DNA from: Lachnospiraceae bacterium
GTDB lineage: Bacteria; Bacillota; Clostridia; Lachnospirales; Lachnospiraceae
DNA: 64,000 bases
Reading direction: 5' to 3'
Assembly (NCBI GenBank): GCA_900199595.1
Contig: FZRB01000014.1
Location: forward strand, 40,091-104,090
How positions within the stretch are numbered: position 1 is the first letter of the stretch; every line of letters starts with the position of its first letter. Below the pieces are notes generated by a model. It was not told where the DNA came from and did no database searches. It saw nothing but the letters and a program-made list of their open reading frames with translations. Both the position numbers and the translations under genes were made by a program. This document shows positions 17,988 to 26,921 of the stretch, piece by piece.

Positions 17988-19793
17988 TTAATTTTGCACA
18001 AGTCCAGCCATTTTAAGTATAGCCATTGCATTTCTTGTAGTGCATCTTCCATCTTTTATTGTGTAATCAAATTTTAATGTATCATTTTCATAATATTCTT
18101 CAAAATGATAATTTGCCACTTCGCTTCCATCGTTGTGTTTAAGATCACAAAGTTCAAAATCATGAGTAGTAACTATAACAATTGAATTACCGGAAGAAAG
18201 CTTTGTAAGGGCTTCACTTGCACCAACTATACGATCTGCGGAATTGGTTCCTTTAAAGATTTCATCAATCAGACAAAGTGCAGGTATCTCATTATCTGAC
18301 TGAATATATTCAGCCATCCCTTTTATTCGGAGTATTTCAGCATAAAATGTTGATATTCCGCCTGATACATCATCCATAACTCTCATAGAAGTAAAGATTC
18401 TCATGAAAGGAACAGAAAACTCGGATGCACATACAGGAGAACCGATAAAGGATAATACCATGTTAATTGCAATTGTTCTTAAAAATGTGGTCTTACCGGA
18501 CATATTAGAACCTGTAATAACATTAAGATTATCATCTATATCAGCACAGTTGCTTACTACTGTTTCCATATTAAGTAATGGATGATATATGTCTTTCATG
18601 TTTAATGACAGCTTAGAATAGTCAAATGAAACATTGGGTTTGCATGTTTTTCTTATCATTGGAAGCACTGCAATGGATAGCAGTTCTTCTATATCTGAAA
18701 TTATATCAATGGATTCGTCAAATACAGTACTGTGCTTCTGATTCCATCTGAAGGATGCAAAAGCAATATAATAATCCCAACCTGTAAAGCCGGACAGCAC
18801 CATATGAATAATAGGATTAAACGAAATATTATCAAAGGTACCAATAGTACCCAGTTTTTTTATAGCGTCAAGAAGACCATCCCTGCCGGAGACTCTGTCA
18901 TGAATTTTCTTAAGTAATTCTGTTTCAAATGCTTCTGTGCTTATAAGATTAAGAAGTTTTAAATAATCTACTGCTACATTTCCGTATTTTTTGACAGGCG
19001 CAGAAAGACTGTCAATTAATGCCTGAGGTCCCCAGGTAAGTATCAGTCCGGCTACAAAAGTAAAAAGAATACGTGCAGGATTATATCCACGGGTTAAAAC
19101 AAGGATAATTGCAGCAATATTAATCGCAGGAATAAGTATCATCAGTAAATAAATCCATACAGGAAAGCTTTTTACTTCTTTTACTTCCTTTTTTTCTTCT
19201 TTTATATCATCCCTTATTTTATCTTTTTTATTTTTTTCTATAATTCTTTCTGATGTAGCTTCAAACTCAATCATAAAGTTCTTTTTTTCAGAAAGCTCCA
19301 TAACTGAGGCGTAACGGTCCGAAATACTTTCACTGCTGTTATTCTCGAGAGTCAGCGTTTTTGCAAGCTTTGCCCTGCCCTGTTCTGTGTGAGCTATTGA
19401 AATCAATTGATAGAGAGATGAAGGGCCAAGAAGATCCAGATCATATGCAAGAGTAGAATCTTTTTTCAAAAATTCCTTTCCATCATCTTCAAAATCCTTC
19501 CATTCATTTCCAAGTCTCTTGATAAATCTTCCTGCAACAGTAATTTTAGCTTTTGTACCAAGAAGCTTATCATCAAGAGTTCCATGATATTTTACTAGAG
19601 CTATAAATATAATAACCGGAATAAATGCGGCAAACAGTAATAACAGATTATGGTTTTTTAATGCCACAAATATCAGTACTACTGCTATAAAAAATACCAA
19701 CAGTCTAAAGGATGCAATTAATGAGTATTTTTTATCTATTTGTTGTCTTTCCAGTTCAGCTTCTGTCTTTAATTTAAGTAACTCTTCTTTCAT
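17988..19793 (-). CDS. MutS-family ATPase with N-terminal membrane helices
   Basis: The C-terminal quarter is a MutS ATPase domain: Walker A GSNMSGKTTF, the MRVMDDVSGGISTFYAE signature, Walker B LCLIDEIFKGTNS and the VTTHDFEL His loop. In front are two membrane pairs (roughly residues 25-60 and 210-260). There is no mismatch-recognition domain and no Smr domain, so it is neither MutS1 nor MutS2 but the poorly studied membrane-type MutS-like group. The ATG at 19793 has a GGAGG site. Its function is unknown; the membrane anchoring argues against classical mismatch repair. Confidence 0.85.
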   Translation of the reverse strand: MKEELLKLKTEAELERQQIDKKYSLIASFRLLVFFIAVVLIFVALKNHNLLLLFAAFIPVIIFIALVKYHGTLDDKLLGTKAKITVAGRFIKRLGNEWKDFEDDGKEFLKKDSTLAYDLDLLGPSSLYQLISIAHTEQGRAKLAKTLTLENNSSESISDRYASVMELSEKKNFMIEFEATSERIIEKNKKDKIRDDIKEEKKEVKEVKSFPVWIYLLMILIPAINIAAIILVLTRGYNPARILFTFVAGLILTWGPQALIDSLSAPVKKYGNVAVDYLKLLNLISTEAFETELLKKIHDRVSGRDGLLDAIKKLGTIGTFDNISFNPIIHMVLSGFTGWDYYIAFASFRWNQKHSTVFDESIDIISDIEELLSIAVLPMIRKTCKPNVSFDYSKLSLNMKDIYHPLLNMETVVSNCADIDDNLNVITGSNMSGKTTFLRTIAINMVLSFIGSPVCASEFSVPFMRIFTSMRVMDDVSGGISTFYAEILRIKGMAEYIQSDNEIPALCLIDEIFKGTNSADRIVGASEALTKLSSGNSIVIVTTHDFELCDLKHNDGSEVANYHFEEYYENDTLKFDYTIKDGRCTTRNAMAILKMAGLVQN

Positions 19794-19956
19794 TATATCT
19801 TTCCTCCGATAAATACTTATATAATTTAACACAACAGTTGTCGTTTTAAAAGCTTTTGTTGATTTTTTTATTATATTGTCATACAATAACTTAAAATCAG
19901 ACAAGGATTCTGATATCGCATCTTTGTATTTTTAACGAAAGGAAGGTATGTAACTT

Positions 19957-20523
19957 ATGGCAAGACGCGGAATATTTGGAGGATTACTTACAATAACAAC
20001 TGCAGCAGCTGCTGTAGCAGGTGTATGTTATCTGTTCAAAGACGAAATTAAGGGGACTAAAACTTATAAAGATTTAGACGAAAAATATGATGTAGACAAA
20101 AAAATCAAGGAATACAGCGAAAAAGCCAAGACTAAGGCATACGATCTTAAGGATAAGACCAAAACTGCTGCCAAGGACATAAAGTCAAAGGTTGATGAAT
20201 GGAAGGCTTCTGATGATGATGACCTTTTTGATGATGATGAAATAATAATAGACGATGGCGATGTAGCTGAAAACCGTGATTATGTTTCTATAAAAGAAGA
20301 TATTGAAGAAAAAGCTGAAGATATTAAGGAAGAAGTTCAGGATAAAGTAGAGGATATCAAAGAAGAAGCTCAGGAAAAGGCTGAAGATATCAAGGAAGAG
20401 GCTCAGGAGAAGGCTGAAGATATCAAAGAAGAAGTTAAGGATAAAGCTGATGATATCAAAGATATCGTATCTGACAAGCTTGATGATATAAAGGATATAT
20501 CAGATAATATTGAGTTAGATTAA
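19957..20523 (+). CDS. Membrane-anchored protein with LEA-like 11-residue repeats
   Basis: The 188-residue protein has one hydrophobic helix (about residues 8-26, YtxH-like). The rest is a charged helical tail. From about residue 115 there are six consecutive 11-residue repeats of the form KAEDIKEEVQD, matching the amphipathic 11-mer pattern of group 3 LEA proteins and apolipoprotein-like helices. The DNA repeats are 33 bases and close to identical in the middle copies. Such proteins are often linked to envelope or desiccation stress; that is inference here. AAGGAAGG precedes the ATG and a terminator follows. Confidence 0.8.
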   Translation: MARRGIFGGLLTITTAAAAVAGVCYLFKDEIKGTKTYKDLDEKYDVDKKIKEYSEKAKTKAYDLKDKTKTAAKDIKSKVDEWKASDDDDLFDDDEIIIDDGDVAENRDYVSIKEDIEEKAEDIKEEVQDKVEDIKEEAQEKAEDIKEEAQEKAEDIKEEVKDKADDIKDIVSDKLDDIKDISDNIELD

Positions 20524-20545
20524 TATCTTAAAACATAAAAATATA

Positions 20546-20578
20546 AAAAGACCAGTCTTAGTCGGCTGGTCTTTTTTT
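20546..20578 (+). terminator. Intrinsic terminator of the LEA-like gene
   Basis: AAAGACCAG pairs with CTGGTCTTT around a 10-base loop and is followed by a run of T. The hairpin extends into the 3' end of the convergent minus-strand gene, encoding its last few residues. Confidence 0.85.
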
Positions 20579-21310
20579 GACTTTAATATGTGATATATGG
20601 GCCTTGATAATATAATTGTCAGTTATTATATCAGCTCCATTTACAGATACTACCCTGTTCTTCATTTCAGAATCCAGTTTTTTAATAAGTTTCTTTCTTG
20701 AACAGGAAATGCCTTTTGAACTAAATAGTATGTTATACTGAGGACATAAAACAGTAATAATCAGATATATTATCGTAATGATAATAAGACATACAGCCGC
20801 AAGACCGGTATATTCAATAAACATAATCCTGCGTTCAGGGTATTCAGGCTGATTAATAATTATATTTTCAAAATAACCATCAAGGGAAGCTTCACCTTTA
20901 TTGATATAATCCAGATATTCAGATTTTATCAGTTCTGATGAAGCCTCATCATAAACTAGTGTAGCATTAATACTTAAACTCTCTCCTCTTTTAATCTGGT
21001 CAGAAGTATCATTATTTATAACAAATAAATACACGAATGACCCATCGGTATAATAATAGTAATGTCCTTTTATTTCATTATCGACAGAATAATCAAATCC
21101 CGAATAAATAAGATCAATATCAGCATTTATAGATACATTTCTTTTATTAATCTTATAAAACATATCTATATCTGATAAATTAGTTAATTCATAGGTCTGA
21201 TTCTTATCCAGAATCTTAAGCTCTGTACATATAAAAACAAACGAAGCCTCTATTATTAATATAGGAATGAACATAAATATTAAGTTTCGTAATAAAAGTT
21301 TTTTAAACAT
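20558..21310 (-). CDS. Two-helix membrane protein of unknown function
   Basis: The 250-residue protein has a membrane helix at residues 10-30, an extracytoplasmic domain of about 130 residues, a second helix near 165-190, and a basic cytoplasmic tail. I do not recognise a family. It starts 14 bases after leuS stops, without an obvious ribosome site, so it is probably a trailing gene of the leuS transcript. Its stop codon lies inside the terminator hairpin of the convergent gene. Confidence 0.65.
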   Translation of the reverse strand: MFKKLLLRNLIFMFIPILIIEASFVFICTELKILDKNQTYELTNLSDIDMFYKINKRNVSINADIDLIYSGFDYSVDNEIKGHYYYYTDGSFVYLFVINNDTSDQIKRGESLSINATLVYDEASSELIKSEYLDYINKGEASLDGYFENIIINQPEYPERRIMFIEYTGLAAVCLIIITIIYLIITVLCPQYNILFSSKGISCSRKKLIKKLDSEMKNRVVSVNGADIITDNYIIKAHISHIKVKKRPAD

Positions 21311-21323
21311 AGTCTTATATATA

Positions 21324-23762
21324 CTACTTGGCTACTATATTTATAATTTTACCCGGTACATATATTTCTTTCACTATTGTTTTACCATCAAGTCGTGAAC
21401 CAAGAGCATCCTTGGCTGCAGCAAGTATTTCATCCTTTGAAGCATCTGCCGGAACACTTATAGTAAGTCTGGTCTTTCCGGAAACCTGAACAGGAAGCGT
21501 TATCTCAGAGGTTATAAGATGTTTCTCATCAAATTCCGGCCAGGATTCTTCAAATACAGAATCAGTTCCACCAAGCATCTCCCAGAGTTCTTCACCAAGA
21601 TGTGGAGCAAATGGAGCTATAAGTCTAACTGCTGTCTTCAAAGTTTCTTTATCAACTCCGGAAGTCTTAGTAAGTTCAACAAATTTATTGTTATACTCCA
21701 TAAATGCAGAAACAACTGTATTAAGATTGAAGCTCTCAAGTCTCTCAGTAACATCCTTTACAAGACCACTTCTAAGACGAAGTGTTTCCTCTGTTTCAGG
21801 AACATCACCCTTTTCTATATTATCCGTAACAACACCATAGAATCTCTTAATAAATCTGTAAATTCCATCTATTCCGGCATCATCCCAGATAGCATCTGCT
21901 TCTGGCGGACCTACGAAAAGCTCATAAAGTCTTAATGTATCACAGCCATAATCACGTACGATATCATCAGGTGAAACTATATTTCCAAGAGATTTACTCA
22001 TCTTGGTAGGCTTACCAGTAACTCTGTCACGCCCGCAGATCATACCCTGGTTGAAGAGCTTTTTGAATGGCTCATCAAATCCAACAACGCCGATATCATA
22101 AAGGAATTTTGTCCAGAATCTTGAATAAAGCAGGTGTAGAACGGCATGCTCAACACCACCGATATACATATCTACAGGAAGATATTTATCAGCCTTTTCT
22201 CTTGAAACAAGCTCCTTATCATTATTAACATCAACATATCTCAGGAAATACCATGAAGAACCAGCCCACTGAGGCATAGTATTTGTCTCACGTTTAGCAG
22301 GACCGCCACACTGAGGACAAGTACAGTTAACCCACTCTTCAATTGCAGCAAGTGGAGACTCTCCTGTTCCTGTTGGCTCATACTTCTCTACCTCAGGCAG
22401 ACGAAGTGGTAGTTCCTCCTCAGGAACTGCAACGCAGCCACACTTCTCACAATGAACGATAGGAATCGGCTCACCCCAGTATCTCTGACGGGAGAATACC
22501 CAGTCACGAAGCTTATAGTTTGTAGTAGCCCTTCCATAGCCCTTATCTTCTATTATCTGAGGAGCTGTCTCTTTAAGAACAGCTGACTCCATACCATTCC
22601 ATTCACCTGAATTAACCATTACACCACTTGCAGCAGTATAAGCTTCAGTCATGTCATTTCCGTCCTGAACATCATCAAGAGTCGGAGCAATAACCTGAAT
22701 GATAGGAAGATTAAACTTCTTAGCAAATTCAAAATCTCTGTCATCATGAGCAGGAACGCACATGATAGCTCCTGTACCGTAATCAGCCAGAACATAATCA
22801 GAAAGCCAGATAGGTGTCTTAGCTCCGTTAAGCGGATTTATAGCATAGCAGCCTGTGAATACACCTGTCTTCTCTTTGTCAGCCATACGATCGATGGAAG
22901 ACTTAAGAGATGTCTGATATATATAGTCCTTAACAGCCTTTTCAGTTTCAGGCGTATAAAGCTTTGAAGCAAGTTCTGACTCAGGAGCAAGTACCATAAA
23001 TGTTGCTCCGTAAAGAGTGTCAGGTCTGGTTGTATAAACAGTAATTACTTCATCTCTTCCGTCTACAGGGAAGTTAACCTCAGCACCCTTGGACTTTCCT
23101 ATCCACTCAGACTGCATCTTCTTAACCTTTTCAGGCCAGTCAAGCTTATCAAGGTCTGCAAGAAGTCTCTCAGCATAAGCTGTTATCTTAAGCATCCACT
23201 GACGAAGGTTCTTCTTGGTAACATCAGCACCGCAGCGCTCACATTTTCCATCCTTAACCTCTTCGTTAGCAAGACCTGTCTTACATGAAGGACACCAGTT
23301 GATAGGCATTTCCTTTTCATATGCGAGACCCTTCTTGAACATCTGAACGAATATCCACTGAGTCCATTTGAAATAATCGGGATCTGTGGTATTTACTTCC
23401 ATATCCCAGTCATATATAGCAGCAATCTGCTGGATCTGCTTTTTGATATTGGCTACATTCTTAGCTGTGGAGATAGCCGGATGTACACCATTCTTAATTG
23501 CATAATTTTCTGCAGGAAGTCCAAATGCGTCCCAGCCCATAGGGTGGATAACATACTTTCCATGCATCATCTGATAACGGCTCCATACATCGGAGATAAC
23601 ATAACCTCTCCAGTGTCCGACATGAAGTCCGTTTCCTGAAGGATATGGGAACATATCCAGACAGTAATATTTAGGCTTTTTGCCGTCATTGACGTTTACA
23701 GGATTCTCCTTCCATTTATCATTCCATTTAGCTTCGATTAATTTGTGATCGAACTTAGCCAT
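21324..23762 (-). CDS. leuS: Leucyl-tRNA synthetase
   Basis: LeuRS charges tRNA-Leu. The class I HIGH motif is seen as PYPSGNGLHVGHW and the KMSKS motif as TKMSKSLGN. Two Cys pairs (CPSCKTG...CERCGAD and CEKCGC...CPQCGG) mark zinc sites of the ZN-1 and insertion domains, and the CP1 editing domain is present (TTRPDTLYGATFMVLAPE). Its 812 residues are a full-length bacterial enzyme. The ATG follows the stop of the upstream transporter gene directly, using a GGAGG site inside that gene. No T-box is visible. Confidence 0.97.
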   Translation of the reverse strand: MAKFDHKLIEAKWNDKWKENPVNVNDGKKPKYYCLDMFPYPSGNGLHVGHWRGYVISDVWSRYQMMHGKYVIHPMGWDAFGLPAENYAIKNGVHPAISTAKNVANIKKQIQQIAAIYDWDMEVNTTDPDYFKWTQWIFVQMFKKGLAYEKEMPINWCPSCKTGLANEEVKDGKCERCGADVTKKNLRQWMLKITAYAERLLADLDKLDWPEKVKKMQSEWIGKSKGAEVNFPVDGRDEVITVYTTRPDTLYGATFMVLAPESELASKLYTPETEKAVKDYIYQTSLKSSIDRMADKEKTGVFTGCYAINPLNGAKTPIWLSDYVLADYGTGAIMCVPAHDDRDFEFAKKFNLPIIQVIAPTLDDVQDGNDMTEAYTAASGVMVNSGEWNGMESAVLKETAPQIIEDKGYGRATTNYKLRDWVFSRQRYWGEPIPIVHCEKCGCVAVPEEELPLRLPEVEKYEPTGTGESPLAAIEEWVNCTCPQCGGPAKRETNTMPQWAGSSWYFLRYVDVNNDKELVSREKADKYLPVDMYIGGVEHAVLHLLYSRFWTKFLYDIGVVGFDEPFKKLFNQGMICGRDRVTGKPTKMSKSLGNIVSPDDIVRDYGCDTLRLYELFVGPPEADAIWDDAGIDGIYRFIKRFYGVVTDNIEKGDVPETEETLRLRSGLVKDVTERLESFNLNTVVSAFMEYNNKFVELTKTSGVDKETLKTAVRLIAPFAPHLGEELWEMLGGTDSVFEESWPEFDEKHLITSEITLPVQVSGKTRLTISVPADASKDEILAAAKDALGSRLDGKTIVKEIYVPGKIINIVAK

Positions 23763-25163
23763 TTATTTTTCCTCCTGGTGTTTATTAGAATTTTCAGTAT
23801 TTTTTTTATCAAGATGCGTAACTTTATTTAAAAGCTCTTTTGAAGCCTGAAGCTGCGCCTTCTGTTTCTCTCTCTTCTTTATCATGCTCTGGGACTCAAT
23901 TCTCTTCTTAGGTCCTCTTACAGGGTTTCCGTTTTCATCAAAGCCTCTTAATGCAATAAAGAATTCTGTATTATTTTCCAGTCCCTTCTTATTTAGTCCG
24001 TCTCCTATGATTCTTATCAGCAATGAATAAAGGCATGCAAATGTAGGAACTCCAAGAACCATTCCAGGGAATCCGAAGAGATTTCCACCCAAAAGAATTG
24101 CAAAGAGTATCCAGAAGCTGGAAATACCGATTGTATCTCCAAGAATCAGAGGACCGAGTATATTTCCATCAACCTGCTGAAGGATGATAATAAATATTAT
24201 GAATACAAGACACATCTTCGGGGACTCAACAAATACAAGAAGAGCCGATGGTATTGCTCCAATAAATGGGCCAAAGAACGGAATAATATTAGTAACTCCG
24301 ATTATAACGCTGACAAGCACAGCATAAGGCATATGTACTATACTGCAAAACGCAAAGCAAATAAAGCCTATAATAATCGAATCTACTATCTTTCCGCTTA
24401 TAAAACCACTGAATACACCGTCTATATATTCAGTAGCTGATAAAATCCTGTTTCCATTTTTTATACTGAAAACCGAATAAATAAGCTTTTTAAACTGTGC
24501 TGAGAATTTATCCTTGCTTCCAAGTATATAGATTGCAGCAATTATTCCGATAAGGAAATTGAAAACAAACTTAACACTTCCGATAATTCCACTGGAAAGT
24601 GTCTTAACAACTGTATCCATATTAGGAATCAGTTTCTCTGTAAAGAGATTCTTCAGCGCAATTTCTATATAATCCATGTAGTTATTGACTATATCCACAA
24701 CATCAGGATAATCCTTTACAAGATCTCTTACAAATTTCTCAGAATTTGCAGTATATTTATCAAAGTTCGCATATAAACTGTTTATACTTTCATATAATGA
24801 AGGAATCAGAACCCAGAAAAATGCGGTCAAAAGCAGAAGGAAAAACAGTATGGCTAGAGCAACTGCTGCCCCATCTGCAAAACGATCGTGCTTTACAGTA
24901 TATTTATCTTTAAAAGCCTTTTTTAGAAGCTGACTAAGCCATACACGTAACCTGTTAACAATAGGATTTAATAAAAATGCTATTATACAGCCGATTATGA
25001 TAGGTGTAAGAGCTCTGAGAAGATCACCGACACCCTCAAGAACACGAGGAAACTTTCCGACCAAAAGATAAAACAGAACAATTATGCAGCCTGCAGATGC
25101 CAAGGTTAGCATTTGTTTAACGTTTATGAAATTAAGATGTCTGTTTTTCTTATTATCTTCCAA
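23763..25163 (-). CDS. AI-2E family transporter (UPF0118)
   Basis: The 466-residue protein has about eight membrane helices, a large soluble loop after the third or fourth helix (residues 105-205), and the conserved C-terminal helical block with GVTNIIPFFGPFIGAIPSAL and DGNILGPLILGDTIG. These are the hallmarks of the AI-2E (TqsA/PerM) family, whose members export small molecules or sodium. A charged cytoplasmic tail follows. The start is TTG, 8 bases after GGAGG. A structured repeat element sits directly upstream. It is co-transcribed with leuS. Confidence 0.9.
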   Translation of the reverse strand: MEDNKKNRHLNFINVKQMLTLASAGCIIVLFYLLVGKFPRVLEGVGDLLRALTPIIIGCIIAFLLNPIVNRLRVWLSQLLKKAFKDKYTVKHDRFADGAAVALAILFFLLLLTAFFWVLIPSLYESINSLYANFDKYTANSEKFVRDLVKDYPDVVDIVNNYMDYIEIALKNLFTEKLIPNMDTVVKTLSSGIIGSVKFVFNFLIGIIAAIYILGSKDKFSAQFKKLIYSVFSIKNGNRILSATEYIDGVFSGFISGKIVDSIIIGFICFAFCSIVHMPYAVLVSVIIGVTNIIPFFGPFIGAIPSALLVFVESPKMCLVFIIFIIILQQVDGNILGPLILGDTIGISSFWILFAILLGGNLFGFPGMVLGVPTFACLYSLLIRIIGDGLNKKGLENNTEFFIALRGFDENGNPVRGPKKRIESQSMIKKREKQKAQLQASKELLNKVTHLDKKNTENSNKHQEEK

Positions 25164-25196
25164 GATACGCCTCCGATAATAATTTTACTGATATTG

Positions 25197-25378
25197 TTGA
25201 CACTTATGACATACGGATTGCTCCATTTCTTACGAAATTCTCGCAATCCTAGAAACATTCGGAAACCGCTGATTTTCCATGAAAATCGCTATTTCCTCAT
25301 GTTTCAGCGTGTCATAAGGTCAAAATGCTTTTCCTGCGAGCAGAAACGCATTTTGACTTTTGACACTTATGTCATAAT
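25197..25378. repeat. Structured intergenic repeat, copy 1
   Basis: The only other copy seen here is at 33853-34040. The element is framed by TTATGACATA (25204-25213) and its reverse complement (25368-25377). Inside, TTATGACA (25204-25211) also pairs with TGTCATAA (25310-25317), enclosing two hairpins: GGATTGC/GCAATCC (25216-25250) and GAAACAT/ATGTTTC (25252-25305, with further inner stems). A third hairpin pairs 25319-25328 with 25348-25357. It fills the gap between the HAD gene and the transporter start. A mobile miniature element or a cis-acting RNA are both possible. Confidence 0.85.
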
Positions 25379-25401
25379 ACCACAATTATCTTTATACTTC
25401 A

Positions 25402-26070
25402 TTAAAAATGTTCAGGATTTAATTCTGTAAAATCTTTTATTTCAGCATACACACCATCCATTGTAATGAGATTTGTGTTCCAGCTGTCACCGGTAACTGC
25501 TATTATATGCTTTACTCCCGCACTATAAGCGGCCTTAACTCCGTCAGTGCTATCTTCAAATACAACAGCCTTGTCAGCCGGAAATCCAAGATTACTTAAC
25601 GCAGCAAGATACATATCAGGATGCGGCTTTAGAGCTATACCGCCAGTTGCAATAACTACATCTTCCCACCTAAACCATCTGTCAAGCTCATATCTTTCAA
25701 AATACATATTCATATTCCCCAGGTCAGCGGTTGATGCAATGGTTCTGGGGATCTGTGCCAGAAGCAGATAATTAAAGAAGTTCTTTAATCCCGGAGCCAA
25801 TGGAACATCATCTTTTTTAATCAGGTTCCTATAGACACGTTCTTTTTCCTCTGACAGTTGTTCAAGCATTGATTGGCTTATTTCATATCCAAGAAAATGT
25901 TCAAGTATTTCCTTGGGTGTTTTTCCGGTTATCCAGAAGGATACTTCTTTATCGGATACCGGTTTTAATGTCAGTTCCTCTATATAAATCTGCCATGCTT
26001 TATTGTGATATTTCCTGTCAAATATGCATGTTCCGTTGAAATCAAAGATTACTGCAATATCCTTATTCAC
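25402..26070 (-). CDS. HAD-superfamily hydrolase (beta-phosphoglucomutase-like)
   Basis: The 222-residue protein carries motif I as FDFNGT, in which the second Asp of the usual DxD is Asn. It also has the helical cap region, motif II in TIASTADLG, and motif III/IV as KPHPDMY and VFEDSTDGVKAAYSAG. These are typical of the beta-PGM-like phosphatase subfamily. The substrate is unknown. The start is GTG behind GGAAGG, 8 bases after the glycosyltransferase gene, so the two are likely one transcript with the pot genes upstream. Confidence 0.85.
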   Translation of the reverse strand: MNKDIAVIFDFNGTCIFDRKYHNKAWQIYIEELTLKPVSDKEVSFWITGKTPKEILEHFLGYEISQSMLEQLSEEKERVYRNLIKKDDVPLAPGLKNFFNYLLLAQIPRTIASTADLGNMNMYFERYELDRWFRWEDVVIATGGIALKPHPDMYLAALSNLGFPADKAVVFEDSTDGVKAAYSAGVKHIIAVTGDSWNTNLITMDGVYAEIKDFTELNPEHF

Positions 26071-26078
26071 AAACTTTA

Positions 26079-26894
26079 CTACCTTCCTGACTTAAGCTCA
26101 ATCATAAATCTTCTTTTTAAAAGAGCCATTCTGCAAAACATCTTGCTTCGTCCAGTTATCTCACAATACTTTTCAAAATCCTTTTTATATATATGATAAC
26201 GTCTGATCAATACTCTTTTATCAACTTTTGTTCTGCCTGAAAAACTCTGTGTAATCTTATAATTAATTACATTAACCCTGCATAGTCCATGACGCATAAG
26301 TTCATAAGCCATGGTATAGTCAATCATATCAAGAAAAAGCTCTTCATTGAAGCCATTAACCTTAAGAATTGAATCAAGGCGAATCGCCGTTCCGCTGTTT
26401 ATAAATGTAATATCTTCATATATACCGGGCTTTGTTATATAATCACTGGCTTTATATCTAAATCTATAGCCTTTTGTAGGAGACATAGGTACTGTACCTG
26501 ATGTGACCATACCCGTTATTATATTTATATGATTTGAAGAATGCGCCTCGATTTCTGCAGTTTTATATATTTTATCAAGATATTCATAAGGAACTTCAGT
26601 ATCATCATCTAAAAATAATATAAAATCATTAGTGAAATCCTTACTGATATGTTTTGCATAATTCACCGCCTTATTATATGCCTTAGACAATCCAAGGTTT
26701 TTATTGTTCTTTATATAGGCTATTCCTTCATCAGAAATAAATTTATTTTCAGATTTGATATTTCTATCAGAATTATCAATAATAATAACTCTTACGTGAT
26801 CCAGGTCATACTGCTCACGTAATTTCTGAATAGACTTCTTAGAAGCGATATCCTCGGATTTTTTATTGTATATTACTATTGCAATAAATAACAT
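26079..26894 (-). CDS. Family 2 glycosyltransferase
   Basis: The protein (271 residues) has the GT-A start FIAIVIYNK, the NKNLGLSKAYNKAVNYA nucleotide-sugar segment and the DXD-type FLDDDTEVP. This resembles rhamnosyltransferase-like GT2 enzymes that build surface polysaccharides. No membrane helix is evident. It lies 27 bases downstream of potCD and may be co-transcribed, though its link with polyamine uptake is unclear. Confidence 0.85.
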   Translation of the reverse strand: MLFIAIVIYNKKSEDIASKKSIQKLREQYDLDHVRVIIIDNSDRNIKSENKFISDEGIAYIKNNKNLGLSKAYNKAVNYAKHISKDFTNDFILFLDDDTEVPYEYLDKIYKTAEIEAHSSNHINIITGMVTSGTVPMSPTKGYRFRYKASDYITKPGIYEDITFINSGTAIRLDSILKVNGFNEELFLDMIDYTMAYELMRHGLCRVNVINYKITQSFSGRTKVDKRVLIRRYHIYKKDFEKYCEITGRSKMFCRMALLKRRFMIELKSGR

Positions 26895-26921
26895 AATCCC
26901 ACCCTTATTAATGGAATAGAT

